This document shows positions 1 to 8,096 of a stretch of 64,000 bases of DNA, in pieces. The translations under genes were made by a program, and so were the position numbers. Origin of the DNA: Bifidobacterium reuteri DSM 23975 (lineage in GTDB: Bacteria; Actinomycetota; Actinomycetes; Actinomycetales; Bifidobacteriaceae); the NCBI RefSeq assembly GCF_000741695.1, contig NZ_JGZK01000010.1:52585-116584 (forward strand). The letters are read 5' to 3'. Under the pieces are notes generated by a model. That model had not been told where the DNA came from. It ran no database searches and saw nothing but the letters and a program-made list of their open reading frames with translations. Every line of letters starts with the position of its first letter. Positions within the stretch are counted from its first letter, which is position 1.

Positions 1-1421
1 TGGAACGTGCCGTCGCCGTACGTCCAGGTGCCGTGGGTCTCGAGGTTGGTTTCATCGATCATGTAGATGCCGTATTCGTCGCACAGCTCGTACCAGCGGG
101 TCTGGTTGGGATAGTGGCAGGTGCGCACGGCGTTGATGTTCAGCCGCTTGAATTCACGGATGTCCTGCAGCATCACCGCTTCGGAGACCGTGCGGCCGGT
201 ACGTGCGTCGAATTCGTGCCGGTTGACGCCGCGGAACACGATGCGCTTGCCGTTGAGCTTCATCAGACCGTCTTCGATGGCGAAGTGGCGGAAGCCCACG
301 CGCTGCAGCACGACTTCGATCACGTGGCCGGCGCCGTCCAGTGCGGTGACGGTCAGCGTGTACAGGGTGGGTTCCTCGGCGCTCCATGGGGCGACCTGCC
401 CGACGTTCGCCTTCCATGTCACGACGGCATCGGGCGTGGCATCGAAGCCATCGTCGCCATCACCCTCACCCGAGGCCTCCCCGGCCAATCCAGCAGCGAT
501 TGTTGCGATGTCGGTGGTGTCCGAATCGTTCACGTGACGGGTTTCACGCCAGACCTCCGCGCCATCGGCGTCGCGCAGCACCGCTTCGAATGCCGCCGCG
601 CCTGCGGCATTGCGCACGATGGCGTCGACGCTCAGCTCGCCCTCGCCGCTGACGTGGTCGTAGTCGGCGGTGACGCGCAGATCGTTCACATGCACTGCCG
701 GCTGGGCGGCCAGTTCCACCGAACGGAAGAGGCCGTGCATGCGCCAGAAGTCCTGGTCTTCGAGCCAGCTGGCGGAGGAGTACTGGAAACAGGCCACGGC
801 GAGGGTGTTCGCGCCCGGCTGCAAGAATGCGGTCACGTCGAATTCGCTGGGGGTGAAGGAGTCCTCGGAATACCCTACAAAGGCGCCGTTGAGCCAGACG
901 GCGATGGCTGTGGATGCGCCTTCAAAGGTCAGGGTGATGGGGGAGAGCGGCTCTCCGGTTTCGCCGGCGCGTTTATTGGAGGCTATTGCAGCCGCGACTT
1001 TGGCTTCCGGCTCGAATGTACGCCGGTACAGCGCGATGTGATTGTGCTCGGGGATGCCGGGTGCCTCAGGTGCTTCATGGCCGGACCAAGGGTACTGCTG
1101 GTTGACGTACTGGTGATTGAGGAAACCTTTGACTTCAAGGCAGGAGGGTACGTCGATTGGCTCATATGAGGAGTCGTCGTACTTTGCGTCCGCGAATTCG
1201 GCTTGGGCCAGCGCATCGGTTCCAAGCTCGGCAAGATCGGCGATGGATACCAGCCATTCGCCGTCGAGGCTCTGCTTGAGATCCATTGTCTCGCCGGTGC
1301 CCGGCACGTGGTCATAGTACTTGTGGCTGGAATGCGCGGTCAGCCTGTTCACCGCGAACACGCGCGGATCGGCAAGCCAGACCGGATCGAATGCTGCGGC
1401 CGCCATCATTGAGCTGGTCAT
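1..1421 (-). CDS. lacZ: beta-galactosidase (GH2, LacZ type), partial
   Basis: Reading the minus strand from the ATG at 1421 gives about 473 residues and no stop before the window edge, so the C-terminal half is missing. The start is supported by an AAAGGAAG ribosome-binding site. The N-terminal jelly-roll domain is recognisable (DVPSCLEVKGF, HQYVNQQYPWSG). The last visible part enters the TIM barrel with NAVRTCHYPNQ and DETNLETHG, which match the conserved LacZ blocks. The acid/base and nucleophile glutamates lie outside the window. GH2 LacZ enzymes hydrolyse terminal beta-galactosides such as lactose in the cytoplasm; no signal peptide is seen. It diverges from a LacI-family gene, a usual arrangement for local repression. 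Confidence 0.93.
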   Translation of the reverse strand, partial: MTSSMMAAAAFDPVWLADPRVFAVNRLTAHSSHKYYDHVPGTGETMDLKQSLDGEWLVSIADLAELGTDALAQAEFADAKYDDSSYEPIDVPSCLEVKGFLNHQYVNQQYPWSGHEAPEAPGIPEHNHIALYRRTFEPEAKVAAAIASNKRAGETGEPLSPITLTFEGASTAIAVWLNGAFVGYSEDSFTPSEFDVTAFLQPGANTLAVACFQYSSASWLEDQDFWRMHGLFRSVELAAQPAVHVNDLRVTADYDHVSGEGELSVDAIVRNAAGAAAFEAVLRDADGAEVWRETRHVNDSDTTDIATIAAGLAGEASGEGDGDDGFDATPDAVVTWKANVGQVAPWSAEEPTLYTLTVTALDGAGHVIEVVLQRVGFRHFAIEDGLMKLNGKRIVFRGVNRHEFDARTGRTVSEAVMLQDIREFKRLNINAVRTCHYPNQTRWYELCDEYGIYMIDETNLETHGTWTYGDGTF

Positions 1422-1545
1422 GTTACGTATGCTTCCTTTCACCGGCACCCCATAGTGCCTCGGCATTTGTTCATATCCTTTACCAATGGTACTCACACGT
1501 ACTGTCCGAAGAACTGTTTGTGCTGCATCGTATTCGCAGAGATGA

Positions 1546-1563
1546 CAATATGTTCGTATATTG
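1546..1563. promoter_or_regulatory. inverted repeat, candidate LacI-family operator
   Basis: CAATAT and ATATTG arms separated by 6 bp lie between the divergent lacZ and lacI starts, 22 bp before the lacI ATG. Position and symmetry suit an operator for the adjacent regulator. Binding is inferred only. Confidence 0.4.
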
Positions 1564-1584
1564 GTGAGCAGGTAAGGAGTTTCT

Positions 1585-2628
1585 ATGGTCACCATGAAGG
1601 ATGTCGGACGCGAAGCCGGCGTTTCCGCAATGACGGTTTCCAACGTGCTTCGTGGTAATGATAACGTTGCTCCGGAAACCGCCAAGCGCGTGCGCGAGGC
1701 CGCGGACAAGCTGCATTACCGGCTCAACACCACCAGCCTGTCCGCGCGCAGCCTGCGCGTATCCACCAGTCGTAGAGGCAAGGAGTTCGGCACCATCGGA
1801 CTGGCGATTTTCGAGCTCGACCAGCCGTATCCGTCGCAGCTCGCCTCGCTGGTTTCCATAGAGGCCGAGAAGCGCGGCTACCAGACGGTGGTGCAACAGA
1901 CACGCATCAACGAGCTCAACGAACGTTCGATCATCGAGCGCATGTCCAACCAGTTCTGCGACGGGCTGCTGTTCAGCTCCAGCCGACTCTCGGCATACGA
2001 GATCGAGACCTTGTCCAATCATCGACCGACCGTGCTGCTGGACGATGACCGTCGGCAGACCGATATCGATACCGTGCTGACACCGTGTGAGGCCGGCGCG
2101 CAGGCAGCGATCACCTACCTCCACGGTATCGGGCGGCGTCGGATCGGCATCATCGGCGCCAATCCGGCGGTGAACGAGGTGTCACTCGAAGACAGTCGCA
2201 TCACCAAAGGACGCCGTATCACCGGCTGCCGAATAGCATTCGAGGAGCTGGGCATGACGTGGAATCCCGCGCGCGTCATTCCGACTCCATGGAATAACGT
2301 GGACGCCCGGCAGGCCGTGCACACCTATGAATCGACGATCCGCGACTGCGACGCCCTGTTCTGCATGACCGACACGGTGGCGTTCGGCGTGATTCGCGGG
2401 CTCAAGGATATCGGACTCGATGTGCCGCGCGATATCGCCATCATCGGATTCGACGGCATCGCAATGGGGGCGTCCATGGTGCCGTCGCTGACCACGGTGG
2501 CCGTCGACATCGAAGACATCGCCCGGCGGTCCGTGGATCTGCTGATCAGGCGGATCGATGACGAACCCAATCTCCCCCATCAGCGCGTCACCGCGACATT
2601 CCACATCGAACGCCGCGAATCCGCCTGA
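1585..2628 (+). CDS. LacI-family transcriptional regulator
   Basis: This 347-residue protein has the full LacI architecture. The N-terminal helix-turn-helix reads MKDVGREAGVSAMTVSNVLRG, followed by the hinge helix (LSARSLRV). A periplasmic-binding-protein-like sugar sensor domain fills the rest, with the family signature IIGFDGIAMG near residue 290. The start follows AAGGAG with 7-nt spacing. An alternative start three codons in (MKDVG) is possible. It diverges from lacZ, so the simplest inference is local repression of the galactosidase relieved by a sugar, but the effector cannot be read from sequence. The secreted beta-helix gene downstream, on the other strand, may be a second target. Confidence 0.92.
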   Translation: MVTMKDVGREAGVSAMTVSNVLRGNDNVAPETAKRVREAADKLHYRLNTTSLSARSLRVSTSRRGKEFGTIGLAIFELDQPYPSQLASLVSIEAEKRGYQTVVQQTRINELNERSIIERMSNQFCDGLLFSSSRLSAYEIETLSNHRPTVLLDDDRRQTDIDTVLTPCEAGAQAAITYLHGIGRRRIGIIGANPAVNEVSLEDSRITKGRRITGCRIAFEELGMTWNPARVIPTPWNNVDARQAVHTYESTIRDCDALFCMTDTVAFGVIRGLKDIGLDVPRDIAIIGFDGIAMGASMVPSLTTVAVDIEDIARRSVDLLIRRIDDEPNLPHQRVTATFHIERRESA

Positions 2629-2636
2629 TATACGAA

Positions 2637-2666
2637 GAATGGCTCCCCGGTGAGGGAGAGCCATTC
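2637..2666. terminator. hairpin after LacI gene
   Basis: GAATGGCTC and GAGCCATTC form a 9-bp stem 9 bp after the lacI stop. There is no good T-tract, so it is a weak or bidirectional terminator candidate. Confidence 0.4.
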
Positions 2667-2758
2667 ACATATTGTGCGTATTTTGCACTATTCGCGTACT
2701 CATTGGCGTAGGTGCTTACTTGCGCACGCACCTACCCACGTACCGCGTACCCGAAGCG

Positions 2759-5700
2759 TCAGTGACGCTGGCGGTTGAGCAGGAGGATGCCTCCGGCCAG
2801 GATCAGCACCACAGCCACAGCGGCCACGATGGTGACGCTGGAGCCGGAATCAGTCAGCTTGCCACCCTGATCGGCGGCGGGCTTCTTGTTCGGATTGGCG
2901 GTGTTGTCCTTGTCGCCACCGGGTTGCTGGCCGGGCTGCTGCTCGCCGCCCTTGGCCTTCACCGTCACCGTGAACGTAGTGGTGATGGTCTTGTCGGCCT
3001 TGAGCGTGAGCGTCACCGTCAGGGTGCCCGCGTTGGCGAACGGCTTGGACAGATCCACCGGCTGATCGGAACCGTCGAAGAAGGCGGCCGCCGCATACTC
3101 GTTGGCGTCCAAATCGCGCGTGGCGCCGTTGGAGAGCTGGGCGCTCACCTTTAGGCCCTCGTCGGAGAACGTCTCACCAACCGCATATTCGGTCTTGTCG
3201 GGGTTCTGGGCCACGCCGATGCCGGTGATGGTCACGTCCGGCTCAGGCGTCTGCTTGGGGGCGACCGTCAGATCGAACGTGGTCTTGACCTCGGGATTCT
3301 CCACCGCAGCGACCGTCACGGTCAGGTCTCCGGCCGGGAGCGGCTGAGTGAGATCGACTGCGTTGCCATCCTTGTCTGCCGCAGACAGCGTATACTCGCT
3401 GGGCAGCAGTTCGTCGGTGTAGTCGCCGGTCCACGCACCTTCCACCTTGAGACCGGAAGTGGCTGCGGAGAATAGGTCGCCCTCCGTGTACTTGGTCTCC
3501 GGGTTGACGGTGGCGGTCAGTGACTCCAGCGTGGGCAGCGGGTCGGCGGCCTGGAAGATCTTCACTTCGGCCACCTTCACGTACGGATAGTCGCTGCCGT
3601 TGTCCACCGGGGTGACGATCAGGCTGATGGCCTTGGTGGCGGGCAGTCCGCTCAGGTCGAGGACGGTAGGCTCGGCGGGCTTGCTGGCGTCAGGCTTGCC
3701 GATCAGATCGGTATCCACCCACTTGCCATCCTCGCCAAGGTACTGCACCTGGAACTGGGCCGGTGCGGCCTCGGCCTTGGTCTGGTCAACATAGAACTCC
3801 AGATTGCCGAGCTTGTACGCCTGGTCAAAGGTCCAGTTGATCCACGCCGGATTGGCCGGCACGTTCTCGGACTTGTCCTTCCAGTTCGACCAATTGGTGC
3901 CCAGATTGCCGTCGGACGCATCCGAAGCCTTGGAGGTGCCCCACTTGGTCTGCACGTCGGACGCAGCGGCGGACGAACGGAACTCGTATGCCAGGTTGGT
4001 CACGTTCTGCACACGCACACGGAAGCGGGTGATCTTGCTGCCATCCACGTTGAGCTTGACCGTCACCGGCACGACACCGGCCTTGGAGGAGTCGAAGCCA
4101 AGCAGGGTGTACTCGGACGGATCAAGCACACGGGTGGTGCCATCAGACAGGGTGGCGGTCACTTCCAGCCCAGCGGCGTCCAGGGACTCGCCGGTCTGGT
4201 AATCGGTCTTAGCCGGCTGCTTGGTCACGGCGATGGATGCGATGTCCGTCACCGGGGCGGCCGTTTCGACCAGCGTCACGTTGTCCACATAGGCAGTGGA
4301 GGCATCATCCAGATCAGGCTGTGCGATGTTGACCCACAGGGCGCTGTCTGCCGGCACATCCCACGGCACAGTGAACGTACCGCGCACGTACACCTTGTCG
4401 CCGCCATCAGCGGTTTCGGCGTCCACCGACTTGTTCAGCAGCACGGTGCCATACTGACTGAAGTTGCCGCCTGCACCGGAGCCTTCCTTGCGGGAACGGA
4501 CGGTGGCGGTCACCGTGGATGGAGTCTGGTCGTTGCTGGCACCGGTGGTGACCCAGAATCCAAGTTCATAGGTCTTGCCGGGCTGCGCGGGGATGTTGCG
4601 CTGATCGATCTGCGTGAACGAGACGCCGTCGCTCTTGCCGAGCTTGGCGGCTCGTTCGCCGGAAACCACCGCGTTCTGCTGGTTGAGGTCGGAGCGGTAG
4701 CGCTTGATCTTGGCGTCGTTGTAGTTGTCGCGGTTCTTCGAATGGTCGCGGTTGGCCGGCGCCCACGGCGAGATGCCGTTCTTCGGCTGGCTGGCCTTGC
4801 CGTGGTTGATGCTTTCGAACGAACCGTCCCACAGCTGGTCGTATACGGTCGAGACGCTGATGCCGGTGACCGCACCGGACTTGCCGGTGTTGGTCAGGGT
4901 CAGCTTGGACACGTCGGACGAGGTGCGCACGTGCAGCACCTGCTCGCCTTCGCCGGTGGTCTTTTGTGCGTATCCGCGATCGTTAGCCAGTCCGGCTTCG
5001 AGCACGGCGTCACCGGCAGTGGTGGCCTTGATCTCCAAGGTGGCGTTGCCGGGCGCGTCGATGGTCACGGACTTGCCTGCGGACAGGTCCCCCACAGCAC
5101 CGGTTTCGGTGGTATCGGCACCTTGGAAGGCACCCACGGCCGGGGCGGACCAACCGGACACCACGTGCTGGGTGCCATAGGTCTGCTTGGCGTGATCGAA
5201 GCCATGCGGGAAGTCGAGGGTCTTGAGCGCATTGTCACCAGTCAGATACTTGTTGCTGATGGCGAACGGGAAGCTGTCGCTGGCCATCGCACGGCCCTTG
5301 CCGGCTGCGTAATCGGTGGCCTTGGCGGAGTAGAGCGAGCTCAGATCGCCCTTGGCTACGGCCTCGAGGTCCAGTCCGGTGGCGGCGACATAGTCAGCCA
5401 GGGAGACGTACTGGTTGCCGTTCTCGCCGACCTTGGCCCATTGGGTCTGATCGCCGCCGACGTACAGGTTGCTGCCATAGTTGATCTGGAAGCCGTCGTC
5501 ATTGATCTTGCTGTTCTGGTCGGTCAGCGTGGTGCCATCTTGCGCAATGATCACGTTGTTGTTGTACGTCACGCCGGCGTTCTGCGCATTGTTGGAGAAC
5601 GTGACCTTCTCGCCCTTGGGCAGGATGGTCGTGTTGTTGTAATAGTTCATGTCGGTGATGCCGTCGAGCGTCACCGTGCGGTAGGTGTCGGTGGAGTCGT

Positions 5701-7003
5701 CCCGTGGCGTGGCGGCGACGCCGTCGTTGACGGACAGGTTGTATCGGAAGGTGCCGCCGAGAGCCGTGCCGATCTCGTCCGGATTGTTGTACCAGTCGGT
5801 GCAGGCGCACACGAGGGCCGCGCCGCCGGCGTTGTCATGGCTGTAGTTGTACTGGAATACGGTGTTGCGCGTGCCGTAGTCGAAGTCCCATGCGGTGCCG
5901 TCGTTGTTGCCGGGCAGCTTCTTGGTGTTGGTCACCTCGTTGAACTGGAACAGCGTGTTGTCGGAGTTCCAGTTCCAGATGCCGGCGTTGGAGCCCTGGC
6001 CGTTGACGCTTGCCGCGTTCTCCAGATAGTTCTTCTCCACCACTGCGCCATCGGACATCTGCACGACGATGCCGTCGCCGCCGATGTCCTTCAACGTGTT
6101 GGATGCGATGTACAGGTTCCTGTTCGGGGTCCACGGGTACTGGTCGCGGGTGGAGCCGCTCACGCCGCATTCCCAGGCCACGTCCTCGCGGCAGCGGAAG
6201 TCGGAGGACATGTTGATGCCGGATCGGTTCACGTTGGTGATGGTGTTGCCCACGATCTGCACGTCGTTGAACCAGGATCGGGTGGCACGGGAGGTATCGG
6301 ACTTGACGCTGCCCTTGGTTTTGTCAGCGCCATCGACAGGGATGGAGCGACCGTAGTTCTCCAGCTGGATGGCCGCGGATCCGCCAAGGTCCTTCTGCTT
6401 TTCGCCGTAAATGTCGTGGATGGAGTTGTTGCGGATGATGATGCCGTTCAGCTCGCCGGCGTTGTCGTTTTCGGCGGTGATGCCACGGCGCATGTATTTG
6501 TAATAGTTCGCTTCGGTGTCGGTATTGGAGATGTCGAGGTTCTCCACGGTGATGTATTCGCTGTTGCGCAGCAGGACCACATCGGCCACGCCGGCACCGT
6601 CGAGCTTCGGTGCGGGGGCTGTGGCGTCGCCGTAATCGCCGATGACGATCGGAGCTTCGGCGGTGCCGCGCGTGTTCACGATGCGCAGGGCGGCTTTGAT
6701 GGTGGTGCCGTCTACCGTCTGATCCTCACCGGTACAGGTGGTGCCGCGTTTGAACAGCAGTCGGTCGCCGGCCTTGAGGGTGACGTTGTTGGCTGCGGCG
6801 AATGAGTTGAACGGCTTGTCCTGCGTGCCGTCGCCATTAGGGGCCGCCTGGCAGTCGACGTAATATGAGGTGCCGGTGGCTGGGGTGTCTTGGGTCGTCT
6901 CGTCCGCATAGGCTGCGACGGTCGGCACCAGTGCCATACCGGACAGCAGCGTCGCGCTGGCGACTGTGCCCGCGAATAGGCGCCTTAGGGTGGATTGGGT
7001 CAT
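2759..7003 (-). CDS. secreted, membrane/wall-anchored parallel beta-helix protein, probable glycoside-active enzyme
   Basis: A 1414-residue protein starts at an ATG preceded by AAGGAGG. Residues 1-33 form a signal peptide. Residues about 100-500 carry repeated short N-rich turns (IIIRNNSIHDI, IVGNTITNV, YIASNTLKDI) typical of a right-handed parallel beta-helix. A carbohydrate-binding-like region lies at about 720-915, Ig-like domains at about 922-998 and after about 1160, and an F5/8 type C (discoidin) domain at about 1005-1150. The C-terminus has a hydrophobic helix and a short basic tail (LLNRQRH) after a weak sortase-like LTDSG. Helix-located D368 and D375 are seven residues apart, the spacing I recall for the GH136 lacto-N-biosidase catalytic pair. 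Family membership is therefore possible but unproven. It could equally be another beta-helix lyase or hydrolase. Confidence 0.7.
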   Translation of the reverse strand: MTQSTLRRLFAGTVASATLLSGMALVPTVAAYADETTQDTPATGTSYYVDCQAAPNGDGTQDKPFNSFAAANNVTLKAGDRLLFKRGTTCTGEDQTVDGTTIKAALRIVNTRGTAEAPIVIGDYGDATAPAPKLDGAGVADVVLLRNSEYITVENLDISNTDTEANYYKYMRRGITAENDNAGELNGIIIRNNSIHDIYGEKQKDLGGSAAIQLENYGRSIPVDGADKTKGSVKSDTSRATRSWFNDVQIVGNTITNVNRSGINMSSDFRCREDVAWECGVSGSTRDQYPWTPNRNLYIASNTLKDIGGDGIVVQMSDGAVVEKNYLENAASVNGQGSNAGIWNWNSDNTLFQFNEVTNTKKLPGNNDGTAWDFDYGTRNTVFQYNYSHDNAGGAALVCACTDWYNNPDEIGTALGGTFRYNLSVNDGVAATPRDDSTDTYRTVTLDGITDMNYYNNTTILPKGEKVTFSNNAQNAGVTYNNNVIIAQDGTTLTDQNSKINDDGFQINYGSNLYVGGDQTQWAKVGENGNQYVSLADYVAATGLDLEAVAKGDLSSLYSAKATDYAAGKGRAMASDSFPFAISNKYLTGDNALKTLDFPHGFDHAKQTYGTQHVVSGWSAPAVGAFQGADTTETGAVGDLSAGKSVTIDAPGNATLEIKATTAGDAVLEAGLANDRGYAQKTTGEGEQVLHVRTSSDVSKLTLTNTGKSGAVTGISVSTVYDQLWDGSFESINHGKASQPKNGISPWAPANRDHSKNRDNYNDAKIKRYRSDLNQQNAVVSGERAAKLGKSDGVSFTQIDQRNIPAQPGKTYELGFWVTTGASNDQTPSTVTATVRSRKEGSGAGGNFSQYGTVLLNKSVDAETADGGDKVYVRGTFTVPWDVPADSALWVNIAQPDLDDASTAYVDNVTLVETAAPVTDIASIAVTKQPAKTDYQTGESLDAAGLEVTATLSDGTTRVLDPSEYTLLGFDSSKAGVVPVTVKLNVDGSKITRFRVRVQNVTNLAYEFRSSAAASDVQTKWGTSKASDASDGNLGTNWSNWKDKSENVPANPAWINWTFDQAYKLGNLEFYVDQTKAEAAPAQFQVQYLGEDGKWVDTDLIGKPDASKPAEPTVLDLSGLPATKAISLIVTPVDNGSDYPYVKVAEVKIFQAADPLPTLESLTATVNPETKYTEGDLFSAATSGLKVEGAWTGDYTDELLPSEYTLSAADKDGNAVDLTQPLPAGDLTVTVAAVENPEVKTTFDLTVAPKQTPEPDVTITGIGVAQNPDKTEYAVGETFSDEGLKVSAQLSNGATRDLDANEYAAAAFFDGSDQPVDLSKPFANAGTLTVTLTLKADKTITTTFTVTVKAKGGEQQPGQQPGGDKDNTANPNKKPAADQGGKLTDSGSSVTIVAAVAVVLILAGGILLLNRQRH

Positions 7004-7035
7004 TGAAGAAACCTCCTTGCTTCTTCTTCATTGAT

Positions 7036-7051
7036 GTTTGCGCAATCAAAC
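7036..7051. promoter_or_regulatory. inverted repeat upstream of beta-helix gene
   Basis: GTTTG and CAAAC arms around CGCAAT lie 33 bp before the beta-helix gene start. This resembles a LacI-type operator placed near a promoter. The regulator is unknown; the LacI gene at 1585 is one candidate. Confidence 0.35.
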
Positions 7052-7143
7052 GAATGCGCACGCCATTTCTGGCTCCTCAATAGCGCCCGCGTCCTTCCTC
7101 GCAGTTAGGCGCACCGAGTTGGTTGTAAGTATAGCCACAATGC

Positions 7144-7155
7144 GTGACCGGTTAC
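7144..7155. promoter_or_regulatory. GTGACCGGTTAC near-palindrome
   Basis: A 12-bp near-palindrome with ACCGGT at its centre lies about 140 bp upstream of the beta-helix gene. ACCGGT-centred palindromes are a common form of bifidobacterial LacI-family operators. Function is inferred. Confidence 0.35.
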
Positions 7156-7338
7156 AAATTATGGCAAATATGCACGCGCGGGATGTTATCCATAATATTC
7201 CCATGGTTCCCGGCTTGATTATTCCCGTCAATACGATAATTCAGCAGCCATTATCCGTTGCTCACAGCGCCACAGCGGTCAAGATACCGACACCGCATCC
7301 AAACCACTGATAGGTATCCAAGCCATCACGGGCATACA

Positions 7339-7364
7339 AAAAGCGGCCCCGAAAGGCCGCTTTT
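7339..7364 (-). terminator. terminator of the gyrB-gyrA-DUF3566 cluster
   Basis: A perfect 10-bp stem (AAAAGCGGCC / GGCCGCTTTT) with a 6-nt loop is followed on the minus strand by a T-tract. It lies about 105 bp past the DUF3566 stop. The rest of 7156-7468 shows no gene. Confidence 0.8.
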
Positions 7365-7468
7365 CCGATAATCGATTATCACCCGATCTATTGTCACTTG
7401 AACAGGTGCTCGCCGAGGCTGCGCCGGCGCTTCACCAGACTCAATCTACACGCCGGACCGGCAGGAAC

Positions 7469-8029
7469 TCAGTCGTCGCCGAGCGTCAGGTGGACGCCGC
7501 CGACCAAGGTGCTGACCACGTTATACAGCAGGGAAATAATCGTGGTGAGCAGGGTGGCAATCACAACCTCGATGATGGAGAAGATGGTCACGCCGGAGAT
7601 CACGGTGGTCAGGGACAACACGTTCTTCAAGTCGAATCCCTCGGTGTTGAGACCGGTGCTGGAAACGATCTGGGTGATCTGTCCGAAAACGCCGACGGCG
7701 TCAAGCATGACCCATACCAGCGCGGCGGCGACGATCTGGATGATGGCGCCGGCGATGGAAAGCATGAACGTCACCTTGGCCACGGACCAGGCGTCCACGC
7801 GGGTCAGGGACAGGCTCATGCGGCGTGCGCGCGGCGTGCGGCGCACGTTCGGACGCGAGGTGGTGGGAGTGCTGCCGTTCGGCAGAGCGGATTCCTCGGG
7901 ATCGCTGGACACGGAACGTGCCACGCGGGGGGTACCCTGCGCAGGGCTGATCAACGGCTCAGCAGGTTCGACTGTGGGTGGGGCCACGGGCTGCATGACC
8001 GGCTCGTTTCCTTCGAGATTCTCGCTCAT
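7469..8029 (-). CDS. DUF3566 membrane protein
   Basis: This is a 186-residue protein with a Pro/Arg-rich cytoplasmic N-terminus of about 80 residues. Two hydrophobic segments follow, at about 90-120 and 140-175, and match the DUF3566 pattern (FMLSIAGAIIQIVAAALVWV, then a VLSLTTVISGVTIFSIIEVV-type helix). A GTAAGGAGAAACG ribosome-binding site supports the start. DUF3566 genes sit immediately downstream of gyrA in many actinobacteria, exactly as here, 67 bp after the gyrA stop. The molecular role is not known to me; the context suggests only co-transcription with gyrase. Confidence 0.85.
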   Translation of the reverse strand: MSENLEGNEPVMQPVAPPTVEPAEPLISPAQGTPRVARSVSSDPEESALPNGSTPTTSRPNVRRTPRARRMSLSLTRVDAWSVAKVTFMLSIAGAIIQIVAAALVWVMLDAVGVFGQITQIVSSTGLNTEGFDLKNVLSLTTVISGVTIFSIIEVVIATLLTTIISLLYNVVSTLVGGVHLTLGDD

Positions 8030-8096
8030 CGTTTCTCCTTACAGGCTATCGGTAGCCTCTGCTGTTAGCGAGGCTACCAGCTTTTCCGGACGCCGC

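Noticed and set aside
4742..6805. Plus-strand open frame of 687 codons opposite the beta-helix gene
   Set aside because: Antisense shadow with Val/Gly/Ala-rich nonsense composition.
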